A stretch of 64,000 nucleotides of DNA from the NCBI GenBank assembly GCA_964387495.1, contig CAYLXB010000001.1, forward strand, positions 62,001 to 126,000. Direction: 5' to 3'. The first letter of the stretch is position 1. Each line of letters starts with the position of its first letter. The position numbers were made by a program, and so were the translations under genes. Source of the stretch: DSXF01 sp964387495. Its GTDB lineage: Bacteria; Chloroflexota; Anaerolineae; Anaerolineales; Villigracilaceae. Shown piece after piece: positions 35,155-47,819 of this stretch. The notes beneath the pieces were generated by a model. The model did no database searches and was not told where the DNA came from. It worked only from the letters and a program-made list of their open reading frames with translations.

Positions 35155-36099
35155 CTAATCACGCAGAGCGCGGCCGGTCAGGTGCAGGAACACCGCTTCC
35201 AGGTTCGGCTCCTGGATATCCACCGAAGTGATGCGCGCCGAAAGGCGCGTGGCAACCTCGAACAGGCGCGGCAAGACCAGGTTGCTGTCTTCCACCAGCA
35301 CGCTGATACGCTCATCGCCTGCCGTGACGTGCTCCACCCCATCCACGCATCGCCAGGCTTCCATCACATCCACCGCGTTTGCATTCAGAGTCAGGTCGAT
35401 GCGTGTCTGTTGACCGACAAGTTTGACTAATTCCTCATGGGTGCCGCAGGCAATCATCTGGCCGTGATCCATGATGGCGACATGGTCAGAGAGTTCCTGG
35501 GCTTCTTCCATGTAATGGGTGGTATAGAGCACAGTCATGCCCTGGTCTTTCAGCGCCACCACGCTGTCGAGAATGCTGCGCCGTGACTGGGGATCAATGC
35601 CCACTGTAGGTTCGTCCATATATATGACCTTAGGTTTGTGCAACAGTGCCACGCCAATATTAACGCGCCGCTTCATTCCGCCCGAATACTTGCCAACACG
35701 CTGGCCGGCGCGCTCACGCAACCCGATCACATCCAGCACCTCGTTCACACGCAACCGGAGACCTGAACCGCGCAGCCCGTACATTTTGCCCCAAAAGGTC
35801 AGGTTCTCACGCGCGGTCAGGTCTTCATATAACGCCAGGTCCTGCGGGACTACGCCCAGAACAGACTTGACCCCCATGGGGTCAGTGAGGATGGAACACC
35901 CCATCACGCGAGCATCGCCGCCGTTCGGGCGCAGCAGGCAGCTGAGCATGGAAATGGTAGTCGTCTTGCCGGCACCGTTAGGGCCCAGCAGACTGAAGAT
36001 CTCACCTTGCTCGACATTAAAACTGACACCCTGCACAGCCTTGATCTCCCCGAAAGATCTATGCAGGTCCATGACCTCAATGGCAAGGGATGTATTCAT
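35155..36099 (-). CDS. ABC transporter ATP-binding protein
   Basis: A 314-residue ATPase with Walker A GPNGAGKTTTISML, signature YSGGMKRRVNIGVAL, Walker B VIYMDEPTVGIDPQSRR and the H-loop YTTHYMEEAQELSDH. A C-terminal accessory domain of about 90 residues is present. The ATG at 36099 has AGGAG 6 nt upstream; an in-frame ATG 42 nt earlier is less likely. It is the first gene of a three-gene exporter operon with two downstream permeases. No regulator is adjacent. Confidence 0.92.
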   Translation of the reverse strand: MNTSLAIEVMDLHRSFGEIKAVQGVSFNVEQGEIFSLLGPNGAGKTTTISMLSCLLRPNGGDARVMGCSILTDPMGVKSVLGVVPQDLALYEDLTARENLTFWGKMYGLRGSGLRLRVNEVLDVIGLRERAGQRVGKYSGGMKRRVNIGVALLHKPKVIYMDEPTVGIDPQSRRSILDSVVALKDQGMTVLYTTHYMEEAQELSDHVAIMDHGQMIACGTHEELVKLVGQQTRIDLTLNANAVDVMEAWRCVDGVEHVTAGDERISVLVEDSNLVLPRLFEVATRLSARITSVDIQEPNLEAVFLHLTGRALRD

Positions 36100-36217
36100 A
36101 TAAGCTCCTGTCGCATGCGCAATGATTCTAGCCTGGCTCAATTGCCCTTTTTCATCACTTAATTACTACGAATGATCATGGATAAGGTTTCAAAATCCGA
36201 GCGGCATTCTGGTTTGC

Positions 36218-36236
36218 AATCTGCCCGCGGCAGATT
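36218..36236. other. Palindrome in the gap between the ABC operon and the C45 gene
   Basis: AATCTGCC-CGC-GGCAGATT is a perfect 8-bp inverted repeat with a 3-nt loop. It could be an operator for the leftward ABC operon (start 36099) or a small hairpin. The rest of 36100-36380 holds nothing else I can identify. Confidence 0.35.
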
Positions 36237-36380
36237 ATGAAGGCGACAGCCTCCATTATCACACAAAATTTTATCCTTGCACGCCATAACGATTAGAACC
36301 TTACAAAGAAAATCGCTTGACTTTGACGATGAAGCCGATTGAGATACCGCCCCTCATACCAAGGGCCGTGAATTCCAGTC

Positions 36381-36411
36381 TTGACTCTCCCCTTACCGGA
36401 GGGAGTAAGAT
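36381..36411 (+). promoter_or_regulatory. MerR-type promoter with a 19-bp spacer
   Basis: TTGACT (36381-36386) and TAAGAT (36406-36411) are 19 nt apart. The spacer holds the dyad ACTCtCCC...GGGAGT. An over-long 19-bp spacer with a dyad inside it is the hallmark of promoters that MerR-family activators untwist. The transcript would lead into the gene at 36475. No MerR gene lies in the window. Confidence 0.7.
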
Positions 36412-36474
36412 TACTGTCATTCGATCAGGTCAGAACCACTTCATATGTGAACAGCATAAGGAGATGAACCAATT

Positions 36475-37614
36475 ATGGAAGACCGTCCTACCACACGAAA
36501 TGTTGTCTATGTCCACAGCATCCTGGAAGGGAATGCTTATGAAGCCGGCAGACAGCAGGGAGAATGGATCAAGCAGTTCTCGGAATATGCCAGGTTCTTC
36601 ACATCGCCCGACCCCGAACGTGGGCCGCTGACGCCCGCTCAGGCTGACGAAGCGCTAAAGTTCTTTGAAAAGCATTGCCCCGGACTGAACGAGGAGATTC
36701 AAGGTTTTGCAGATGCCTTGGATGTTACTCTGCAGCAGGTTGTGTATTATGCCCTGAGTTATGAGAGTCCGGGCCGGTGCAGCCAGTTCGTCGTCCTGCC
36801 CGGCGCATCTGCGGATGGCCACCTGCGCGTCGGCCGGAGTTACGAATTCTCGCATAAGATGACTGATCTGCGCCTGGCAACCACACGCCTCCGAGACCGC
36901 GCGGCACACGTGGGGTTTTCGGAAGTAATCTTCGGACGCGATGACGGTCTCAACGAGCACGGCCTGTGCGTCTCCATGACCGGCGGGGCGCCGATGGCAC
37001 CGGTCGAACCAGGCGGCTGTATGTTCTGGGCGCTGATCCGCACTGTGTTAGACCGCTGCCACTCAGTGGAAGAGGCCATTACGCTGGCTCAGGATATCCC
37101 GGTTTCTTTCAACCTGCACCTGTTGCTGGCAGACCGTTCCGGACAGGCAGCCATTCTGGAGATCGCCAGTTCACACCGGGCTATCCGGCGCATCGGGCCG
37201 GACACCCCGGAACAGTTCATGTATTCGACCAACCATTTCACCTTGCCGGAAACGCTGCCCTACGACCTGGGTCGCATGCCCAACTCGCTGGTACGCGCCC
37301 GCACCATTCAAGCCCGCCTGCAGTCGGCTGCCCCGCATATCAGCCTGGAAACAATGCGCGGCATCCTGTCTGACCTCTACCCACAGGGATTGTGCTGCCA
37401 CCACTACACCGATTTCTTCGGCACGCTCTGGTCAGAAATCTTCGATGTCACTGCCGGGACCGTGGATGTCTGCTTTGGGCCGCCAACCCATAATGCCTGG
37501 CACGCCTTCGACCTGCACAACCCAGCTGGTATCAATGAATATCCGGTATGGCTTCCCGATGAGATCGCCAGCAAAGATATGTTCCGCAAACTGGCCCCGG
37601 GAGCCGAGGCATAA
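36475..37614 (+). CDS. C45 family autoproteolytic acyltransferase/hydrolase
   Basis: A 379-residue Ntn-hydrolase-like protein of the acyl-CoA:6-aminopenicillanate acyltransferase (C45) group. The family start GNAYEAGRQQGEW and the processing site GRCSQFVVLPGASADGHLRVGRSYEF (Cys about residue 102) are clear; the Cys becomes the N-terminal nucleophile after self-cleavage. MTGGAPM...GGCMFWALIRTVLDRC and STNHF are further family blocks. It is cytoplasmic, with no signal peptide. It hydrolyses or transfers acyl groups on amides; the substrate is unknown. The MerR-type promoter suggests induction by a toxic or effector molecule. Confidence 0.85.
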   Translation: MEDRPTTRNVVYVHSILEGNAYEAGRQQGEWIKQFSEYARFFTSPDPERGPLTPAQADEALKFFEKHCPGLNEEIQGFADALDVTLQQVVYYALSYESPGRCSQFVVLPGASADGHLRVGRSYEFSHKMTDLRLATTRLRDRAAHVGFSEVIFGRDDGLNEHGLCVSMTGGAPMAPVEPGGCMFWALIRTVLDRCHSVEEAITLAQDIPVSFNLHLLLADRSGQAAILEIASSHRAIRRIGPDTPEQFMYSTNHFTLPETLPYDLGRMPNSLVRARTIQARLQSAAPHISLETMRGILSDLYPQGLCCHHYTDFFGTLWSEIFDVTAGTVDVCFGPPTHNAWHAFDLHNPAGINEYPVWLPDEIASKDMFRKLAPGAEA

Positions 37615-37625
37615 GAACCATAATA

Positions 37626-37684
37626 GGATGCGGCGCTCACCTGTATACGAGATGTAAGCAAAGGACACAGGGTACGCCGCATCC
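37626..37684. terminator. Inverted repeat between convergent genes
   Basis: A perfect 10-bp repeat GGATGCGGCG (37626-37635) and CGCCGCATCC (37675-37684) with a 39-nt loop lies between the C45 gene and the ABM-like gene. No T-run follows, so it may end both transcripts weakly or stabilise them. Confidence 0.45.
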
Positions 37685-37687
37685 AAT

Positions 37688-37999
37688 TCACAGCCCAACC
37701 GCCATCAGCACCTCATAGTGAGTGACGTACATCTCTCGCTCGAGCAGGTACTCATCATCCTCGGGGTAGTAACGCGCCAACTCATACTCTTCCCCTGCAA
37801 AGCGCTTGATGGACTCAAGTGAATCCCAGAGCGTGGTCAGCAGGAAATGAGCCACATCCCCTTCAACGCGGAGGAAGACAAAGACACCCTGGTTGCCGGG
37901 CGTCTTTTGGTAATCGGACAGTCCGGTGCGCAACAGGTAAGCATGATAGGCTTCAGCCTTTCCAGCCGGGACACGTCCATGCCAGGTACGAGCAATCAC
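37688..37999 (-). CDS. Antibiotic biosynthesis monooxygenase (ABM)-like protein
   Basis: A 103-residue ferredoxin-like barrel protein. MIARTWHGRVPAGKAEAYHAYL at the start and TTLWDSLESIKRFAGEEYELARYY in the second half match small ABM-family monooxygenase-like proteins, which act as dimers without metal or cofactor. The role is unknown. It is monocistronic, bounded by the hairpins at 37626-37684 and 38038-38065. Confidence 0.75.
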   Translation of the reverse strand: MIARTWHGRVPAGKAEAYHAYLLRTGLSDYQKTPGNQGVFVFLRVEGDVAHFLLTTLWDSLESIKRFAGEEYELARYYPEDDEYLLEREMYVTHYEVLMAVGL

Positions 38000-38037
38000 T
38001 TTGGACTCCTTCCGAAAACGAACTTAGACAAACTTAA

Positions 38038-38065
38038 ACTCCCCGCCTCTTCAGGGTCGGGGAGT
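38038..38065 (-). terminator. Terminator after tRNA-Ile
   Basis: ACTCCCCG (38038-38045) pairs with CGGGGAGT (38058-38065), with an inner CC/GG pair. It is followed on the minus strand by a T-rich stretch. It lies between tRNA-Ile and the ABM-like gene. Confidence 0.6.
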
Positions 38066-38121
38066 CATTACAACAAGAACTCGGCATACTCTCCATAAAA
38101 AGTGCTAAAAATTTTCAACTG

Positions 38122-38194
38122 TGGGCCCAGCAGGATTCGAACCTGCGACCAAGCGATTATGAGTCGCCTGCTCTCACCACTGAGCTATGGGCCC
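38122..38194 (-). tRNA. tRNA-Ile2 (anticodon CAU, lysidine type)
   Basis: A complete 73-nt cloverleaf on the minus strand: acceptor GGGCCCA/TGGGCCC, anticodon loop CTCATAA with anticodon CAU, T-arm GCAGG-TTCGAAT-CCTGC, discriminator A. The D-arm, anticodon arm and variable loop (GGCGACTCATAATCGCTTGGTC) match E. coli tRNA-Ile2, whose CAU is modified to read AUA. It is therefore most likely a TilS substrate, not tRNA-Met. CCA is not encoded. Confidence 0.85.
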
Positions 38195-38258
38195 TTAAAC
38201 GCCAAGTGCCAAGTGTCTCAGTGCCACGTGACACCAATACACCTGACACCGCAACCAG

Positions 38259-38330
38259 AGCGGGCGACGGGATTCGGACCCGCGAATATCAGCTTGGAAG
38301 GCTGATGCCTTACCACTTGGCGACGCCCGC
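38259..38330 (-). tRNA. tRNA-Gly (anticodon UCC)
   Basis: A complete 72-nt cloverleaf on the minus strand: acceptor GCGGGCG/CGCCCGC, anticodon stem TCAGC/GCTGA with loop CTTCCAA (anticodon UCC), T-arm GCGGG-TCCGAAT-CCCGT, discriminator T. CCA is not encoded. It sits between rpoC and tRNA-Ile2, all on the minus strand. Confidence 0.93.
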
Positions 38331-38443
38331 AAGTGTGGACAGATTTTACCGTGAGGCAGGCGGGAGGTCAAGCGTGATGAATCCATTCTCGCCCTTACCA
38401 CGGTTCCTGATCCGGCAAACCAGGGGTGTTCTGAATTTGAAAA

Positions 38444-38471
38444 TCGGGGGCGGCTTTGCCGCCGCCCCCGA
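38444..38471 (-). terminator. Terminator after rpoC
   Basis: An 11-bp GC-rich stem (38444-38454 with 38461-38471) and 6-nt loop are followed on the minus strand by TTTTC, 18 nt beyond the rpoC stop codon. Confidence 0.85.
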
Positions 38472-38488
38472 GGGAACTCTTCATTTCA

Positions 38489-42730
<4,242 letters not shown>

Positions 42731-42892
42731 AGCATCCTCTCCTTGTCTTACATAAACTAGCGGATCGCTCTGCGAACGCGTCCCTGAATACAAGTTCGCA
42801 CTAGAGACACACAAAGACAAACACTATGAGACTTTTCACCTCAAGTGCTCGTCAAAGACCGCTTTATCTATTATATCATCCAACGTCCAGCC

Positions 42893-42921
42893 ATTTTATC
42901 GGTTTTGACACTCCCCGTCAA
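42893..42921 (-). promoter_or_regulatory. Promoter of rpoC
   Basis: TTGACG (42921-42916), a 17-nt spacer and TAAAAT (42898-42893), about 160 nt upstream of the GTG start. A second TATAAT-like box lies about 25 nt downstream. It supports separate transcription of rpoC. Confidence 0.6.
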
Positions 42922-43006
42922 GGGGGCAATTTTCGTTTTTCAAACTTAAGCCCGAGCCTCAGGTCAACTGCCACTCCCTGCTAATTAGCCTCAACCATTC
43001 GATCGG

Positions 43007-43693
43007 CTACTCAAATTTCAGCAAACGCAAAATGTCTTCCAGCGCGGCCTGGAACAATTCTTGCATGACGGTCTCGTCGGCGCGGTACTGGCCGCCAAAA
43101 GACCCATCACCATAAACCTGGCGCGTGGTCTCGGCATCCATCACAGCACTGGGTACATATGGCGGTGCTTTCGCTTCATCTGGCAATTCGGCAACAATAT
43201 TAAACGAAAAAGCCTCCAGCCAATTTGCATGAGTGGGCTTGATATTGTGTTTCACCGCCACAGACTCCACCGAATGAGACAGCCACCAGTCATACCAATG
43301 AACTCTCAAGCCTGGTAAACTTTGAATGATTTCATTGAGATAAACGCGAGTGGGTGAATTCCCACCATGTCCGTTGAGAAACAATAAGCGCCGGAACCCC
43401 TGACCGTGAGCCGAGCGGACAATATCATCCACCACCGAGAGCATTGTTTGAACGCGTAAACTGAAGGTGCCAGGGTAAGCCAGAAAATATGGGGAAATTC
43501 CAAAATTTAGGGGCGGGCAAACCAGCACACCAGTTTGCCGGGAGGCAGCATCGGCCAACGCAAGAGGAATTTTGACATCGGTCAGCAGACTCAAATAGCC
43601 ATGTTGTTCACATGCGCCCAACACCAAAATCAGACGATCATCCTGTTTGAGATATTCATCCACGTCCATCCAGTTCAAATCTTCCAGCCGCAT
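43007..43693 (-). CDS. Creatininase family amidohydrolase
   Basis: A 228-residue creatininase-fold metal hydrolase. The motif ILVLGACEQHGYLSLLTDVKIPLALA corresponds to the usual G-x-x-EQHG-x-x-LP-x-x-TD metal site, and LFLNGHGGNSPTR is the second metal block. The leucine-proline segment is altered (YLSLL), so the substrate pocket may differ. The ATG at 43693 has GGAGGT 6 nt upstream. Relatives act on creatinine, mycofactocin precursor or pyrimidine-derived formamides; no such pathway is visible here. It is divergent from the GT4 gene. Confidence 0.85.
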   Translation of the reverse strand: MRLEDLNWMDVDEYLKQDDRLILVLGACEQHGYLSLLTDVKIPLALADAASRQTGVLVCPPLNFGISPYFLAYPGTFSLRVQTMLSVVDDIVRSAHGQGFRRLLFLNGHGGNSPTRVYLNEIIQSLPGLRVHWYDWWLSHSVESVAVKHNIKPTHANWLEAFSFNIVAELPDEAKAPPYVPSAVMDAETTRQVYGDGSFGGQYRADETVMQELFQAALEDILRLLKFE

Positions 43694-43740
43694 GGTATAC
43701 CTCCATATTTTCCTATTATAATTCAACGACCAGTACAACG

Positions 43741-44940
43741 TTGAAAGGTTATCCATCTTTGACTCAACCGCACTTCCGAATTTTAATGGTGGCTGCCTGC
43801 CCGTTTCCCTACCCACGAGGCACACCGGTGCGTATCCTGCGTATGGCAGAAACAATGGCAGGCCTGGGCCACGAAGTGCACGTGGCTACCTACCATCTGG
43901 GTCAGAAAGACCCGTTGTTGTCATTCCAGACCCACCGCATTGCCAATGTCAAGTTTTACGACAAAGTCACACCTGGTCCAACTTACCTGAAAGTCATGGT
44001 GATTGACTTCCTTCTGGCACTCAAGATCCTTGGATTACTGCGACGCTACAAATTCGATATCATCCATGCACATCATTATGAAGGACTTCTTGCCACCCTG
44101 CCTGCCCGGGTACTAACGCGCATTCCTGTTGTCTTCGACTCACACACGCTACTGGAAGGCGAATTGCCATTCTATGATCTGCACTTGGGGCGCAATCTCA
44201 AGCGCAATGTCGGCCTGTGGCTGGACAGAAATATGCCGCGTCTGGCGCACCATGTGATTGCAGTCTCCGAAAGTATCTGTAAATGGTATATCGAACAGGC
44301 CAAATTACCACCTCAAAAACTTTCACTCATTCCCAATGGGGTGGAAGTTGAACATTTCTCTCGCGCACAAGGCGATGGAGGGCATGCGGGTATCATTTTA
44401 GGCTTTTCTGGCAACTCCGCTGAATACCAGGGAGTGGAACACATGCTACGCGCTCTTCACCAACTCAGCCTGCGGAATGACAACCTTTCCTTACGCCTAT
44501 ATTCGTCAGATGATTTCAGTGCTTATGATGTGCTGATTGAAAAGTTGGGAATCCGCCACCTGATAGAGATCATTCCAACTGATTTCGTGAGCCTTCCTGA
44601 ACACCTTGCCGAGGCGGATATTCTCCTGAATCCTCGATGGGGAGGTGATGGATATCCCCTTAAACTTTTAAACTACATGGCAGCAGGTAAGGCAATTGTG
44701 AGTTTTAGAGGCACAGCCCACGATCTGAAGCACATGGAGACCGGCTGGGTAGTGGAAAAACCCGACCCGGTAGAGTTTGCCAATGGCATTCAATACTTGA
44801 TTGAGCATCCCGAGCTGCGCCAAAAACTTGGACAGAACGCTCGCAAGTATGTCGAAACACACTTCACCTGGCGCTCGCGCGGTCAAACGTTGACCAATCT
44901 GTATGCCAATATCCTGGGCCCAAAAAACACGGCTGTTTAG
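43741..44940 (+). CDS. Glycosyltransferase family 4 protein
   Basis: A 399-residue GT-B glycosyltransferase. The N-terminal domain opens with ILMVAACPFPYPRGTPVRILRMAETM and has IIHAHHYEGLL. The C-terminal donor domain shows HVIAVSESICKWYI, SLIPNGVEVEHF and DILLNPRWGGDGYPLKLLNYMAAGKAIVSF, the E-x7-E-like GT4 site in altered form. The start is uncertain: TTG at 43741 gives the longest form, and the ATG 45 nt later is an alternative. A TATAAT box precedes it. It ends 68 nt before the NACHT gene; a functional link is not shown. Confidence 0.85.
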   Translation: MKGYPSLTQPHFRILMVAACPFPYPRGTPVRILRMAETMAGLGHEVHVATYHLGQKDPLLSFQTHRIANVKFYDKVTPGPTYLKVMVIDFLLALKILGLLRRYKFDIIHAHHYEGLLATLPARVLTRIPVVFDSHTLLEGELPFYDLHLGRNLKRNVGLWLDRNMPRLAHHVIAVSESICKWYIEQAKLPPQKLSLIPNGVEVEHFSRAQGDGGHAGIILGFSGNSAEYQGVEHMLRALHQLSLRNDNLSLRLYSSDDFSAYDVLIEKLGIRHLIEIIPTDFVSLPEHLAEADILLNPRWGGDGYPLKLLNYMAAGKAIVSFRGTAHDLKHMETGWVVEKPDPVEFANGIQYLIEHPELRQKLGQNARKYVETHFTWRSRGQTLTNLYANILGPKNTAV

Positions 44941-45008
44941 CCTGACAAAACTGCACGATCCCTGCGGCGTACTTTGCTGTATACTGATAGTTTGGATAGG
45001 GAGTCTGC

Positions 45009-47819
45009 ATGACTGAAAACAGTTCGCAAATCGCCGTCCTGCAAGAAAAGATCGCCAGCCTTGAAAAACTGCGTTCGGAACTGGGTGACCCCATTGTGGA
45101 TGAAAAGGTCGCAAGCCTGATGGCCCAGTTGCAGGCTATCAAAGTTGACGATGTTTTGTTTGTCGCCAGTATCCAGAACGGCGAAGGGGATTTTGTAGGC
45201 CGCGACCAGAAAATTCAGGCCAAAAATCAAAGCGTTGCAATCAAAGGGGATATTACTGACAGTACCATCATCCACGCACAAACCATTGTTCTGGCTGAAA
45301 GACTCTGGCAGGACCTGAAGCCCAACCTGCCTGCTCTCGACTTGCGCAGCGCAACACAGGCTTACCTCAACTATATTCTTGACCGACATTACTTCCTGAA
45401 TCTGAAAGGCATGGGGGTCAATGACCGAATTCCGCTGCGCCTATTTTTGCTTGACCTGTATGTGCCGCTTAAGGCCCGTATGGAACTACCTGAAGGCGAA
45501 ACTTGGAAGCGTGATCTGCGGCTGGCTGGCCGGTCCGTCTCTGAAAAGGAACAATGCCAACCCCTGCACCTGGGTGACCCTCTTCCAGTGCTTACCATTC
45601 TTCACGATAACTCAGGAGTAATTGTACTCGGTGACCCGGGAGCAGGTAAAACCACCTTCCTGAAATACCTGGCGTTGCGCCTCGCAAGCGGGGGAGGTGA
45701 TGAAATTGGTCTCGGTGACCGCCTGCCAATTTTGCTTCCTCTAGCTGCTTATGCCAATGCTCTGCAGAAAGAAGAAATAGCACTCGACAACTTTATCGCA
45801 GAGTATTTTGCTGACATTGGCGCGGACATGCCGATTGGCCCAATGCTTTCCGAGGCCCTGGATGCCGGCCGCGCTCTCATCCTGCTGGATGGTCTGGATG
45901 AGGTCAAAGACCTAAACTTGCGAAACACAGTCGTAGAACGCGTGGTGGATTTCTATGCCTTTCATCGCCGACAGGGCAACAAATTTGTCATCACCAGCCG
46001 TATCGTCGGTTACCGGGCGGTCCGTCCGGTGGCTGATGGACTGGTGGAATGCACGCTGGTGGATTTCGACGACACCGAAATCTCACAATTTGTCCAGCGC
46101 TGGACAAGCGCACTGGAAAAACAGGCCCAGGGAGATACATCCGTCGCCCGGGCGGATGCCGAAGAAGATCGTCGCGATTTGATGGATGCCATTTATGAAA
46201 ATCCCAGCATCCGCCGTCTGGCAGCTACCCCTCTTTTACTGACGATACTTGCACTGGTCAAACGTCAGGGCGTTACATTACCGGAACGCCGTGTGCAACT
46301 CTATGACCAGTACGTTTCAACACTGCTCTCAACCTGGAACCGGGCACGCAGCCTGAGTGGGCGCGCCCCAGGCCGTGACCTAGATGAAGTACAGACAGTT
46401 CGCATCCTTGCTCCACTGGCGCTATGGATGCACCAAGTCAACCCTGGCATCGGCCTGGTCAAACGCGAAGACTTGCGCCGAAAATTGGAGACTTTATTTA
46501 TCGAGCGTGGTGATGCCAACTCACAAGCGGCTGCTTACCAATTCTTACAGGATGTCCGTGAACATGCGGCCTTGCTGTTGGAACGCGGGCCAGGTGAATA
46601 TGGTTTTATTCACCTTACATTTGAAGAATACTTGGCGGCAGTGGCAATTGCCCTGCAAGCTCAGGGCAACTCAAAATTAATTGCCCAGTTTCTGGCTTCT
46701 CACATTGGAGATACAGCCTGGCATGAAGTTTCATTACTTACGATTGCCTTCATCGGCATCCGCCAACAACTCCCTAAAATTGCCGGTGAAGTAATCGAAT
46801 CCCTTCTCCAGGAATCCCCCGGTACCCCAGGACAGGCTGCTGTATTGACCGGCGAGGCAGTACTGGATACCTGGCCCAGCGGCACAAGCCCCCACAGCAA
46901 AGAGTTGGTTACAAAAGCCTTGATTCCGGCCATGCAGGGGAGCAATGTACGCCCTGAACTACGCCGTCGGGCAGGCTTGTTGCTTGGGCGTCTGGGCTGG
47001 CGGCCACAGGATTTGGGGCGTTTTGTGGAAATCGCAGCCGGAAAATTTCTTTTTGGGCCCAAGAAGGAAGAAAGAGGAATCCCCCAGCCATATTGGACTG
47101 CCAAATATCCGGTGACGAACATTCAGTATGCCCGTTTTGTGCTGATGGGGGGATATCAACAGCAGGAATTTTGGAGTGAGGATGGTTGGGACTGGCGCAC
47201 CGGCGCATATGATGGACACACCTTGGAAGCTATTGAACGCGACTGGTTGGAACATAGGCCGCCTGAACGACGTCATGAACCCTACTTCTGGCACAATGCC
47301 GACTTGAGCAACCCTATTTTCCCAGTAGTAGGTGTGAATTGGTTTGAAGCAGAGGCTTACTGCCGCTGGTTGTCCACGCAAATCGTTGCCAAGCCAGCAG
47401 GCTACACTGTCCGGCTGGCAACAAGCCTGGAATGGGAACGAGCCAGCCGGGGAACAGAAGGTGCCGAGTACCCGTGGGGAGACGGATTCCACAAAGAGAA
47501 TGCCAACACCTGGGAGGGAGATTCAGAACGAGCTTCTGGAAATGATGGTACCACTGCGGTTTGTACGTATCCGCAAGGCGTCAGCCCAGTAGGAGCCTGG
47601 GATATGAGCGGAAATATTTGGGAATGGACACGAACGTGGTATGATGAAGATAAGCGTTATCGCGTGGTACGCGGCGGTTCCTGGATTGGCTACCAATGGT
47701 TCGCGAGAAGTTCGTTTTGTAATTGGTCCATCCCACTTATGTTCAATGATGACCTGGGGTTTCGTATCGTAATTGCCCCAGAAGATAAACCAGGAGACCA
47801 GGAAACCAATGACAGATAA
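45009..47819 (+). CDS. NACHT NTPase with C-terminal FGE/C-type-lectin-like domain
   Basis: A 936-residue STAND-type protein. Residues 1-50 are coiled coil. About 59-90 hold a GDFVGRDQKIQAKN...GDITDSTII repeat. The NACHT ATPase spans about 200-545, with Walker A VLGDPGAGKTTFLKYLA (207-223), Walker B LILLDGLDE (290-298), FVITSR (326-331) and FIHLTFEEYLAA (533-544). An FGE-sulfatase-like domain (about 675-922) ends in RVVRGGSW...DDLGFRIV. The FGE cysteines are missing, so it is a binding rather than a catalytic module. The 11-nt overlap with the next gene shows coupling. STAND proteins sense a trigger and oligomerise; a defence or signalling role is inferred. Confidence 0.9.
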   Translation: MTENSSQIAVLQEKIASLEKLRSELGDPIVDEKVASLMAQLQAIKVDDVLFVASIQNGEGDFVGRDQKIQAKNQSVAIKGDITDSTIIHAQTIVLAERLWQDLKPNLPALDLRSATQAYLNYILDRHYFLNLKGMGVNDRIPLRLFLLDLYVPLKARMELPEGETWKRDLRLAGRSVSEKEQCQPLHLGDPLPVLTILHDNSGVIVLGDPGAGKTTFLKYLALRLASGGGDEIGLGDRLPILLPLAAYANALQKEEIALDNFIAEYFADIGADMPIGPMLSEALDAGRALILLDGLDEVKDLNLRNTVVERVVDFYAFHRRQGNKFVITSRIVGYRAVRPVADGLVECTLVDFDDTEISQFVQRWTSALEKQAQGDTSVARADAEEDRRDLMDAIYENPSIRRLAATPLLLTILALVKRQGVTLPERRVQLYDQYVSTLLSTWNRARSLSGRAPGRDLDEVQTVRILAPLALWMHQVNPGIGLVKREDLRRKLETLFIERGDANSQAAAYQFLQDVREHAALLLERGPGEYGFIHLTFEEYLAAVAIALQAQGNSKLIAQFLASHIGDTAWHEVSLLTIAFIGIRQQLPKIAGEVIESLLQESPGTPGQAAVLTGEAVLDTWPSGTSPHSKELVTKALIPAMQGSNVRPELRRRAGLLLGRLGWRPQDLGRFVEIAAGKFLFGPKKEERGIPQPYWTAKYPVTNIQYARFVLMGGYQQQEFWSEDGWDWRTGAYDGHTLEAIERDWLEHRPPERRHEPYFWHNADLSNPIFPVVGVNWFEAEAYCRWLSTQIVAKPAGYTVRLATSLEWERASRGTEGAEYPWGDGFHKENANTWEGDSERASGNDGTTAVCTYPQGVSPVGAWDMSGNIWEWTRTWYDEDKRYRVVRGGSWIGYQWFARSSFCNWSIPLMFNDDLGFRIVIAPEDKPGDQETNDR

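Noticed and set aside
38122..38194. tRNA-Met reading of the CAU anticodon
   Set aside because: The anticodon arm and variable loop match tRNA-Ile2, so elongator Met is less likely.
42731..42820. A 30-residue N-terminal extension of RpoC
   Set aside because: AAGGAGAGG directly precedes the GTG at 42730, and the extension matches no beta' sequence.
45009..47819. Active formylglycine-generating enzyme
   Set aside because: The paired catalytic cysteines of FGE are absent near the RGGSW-GFR end. The domain is more likely a binding module.
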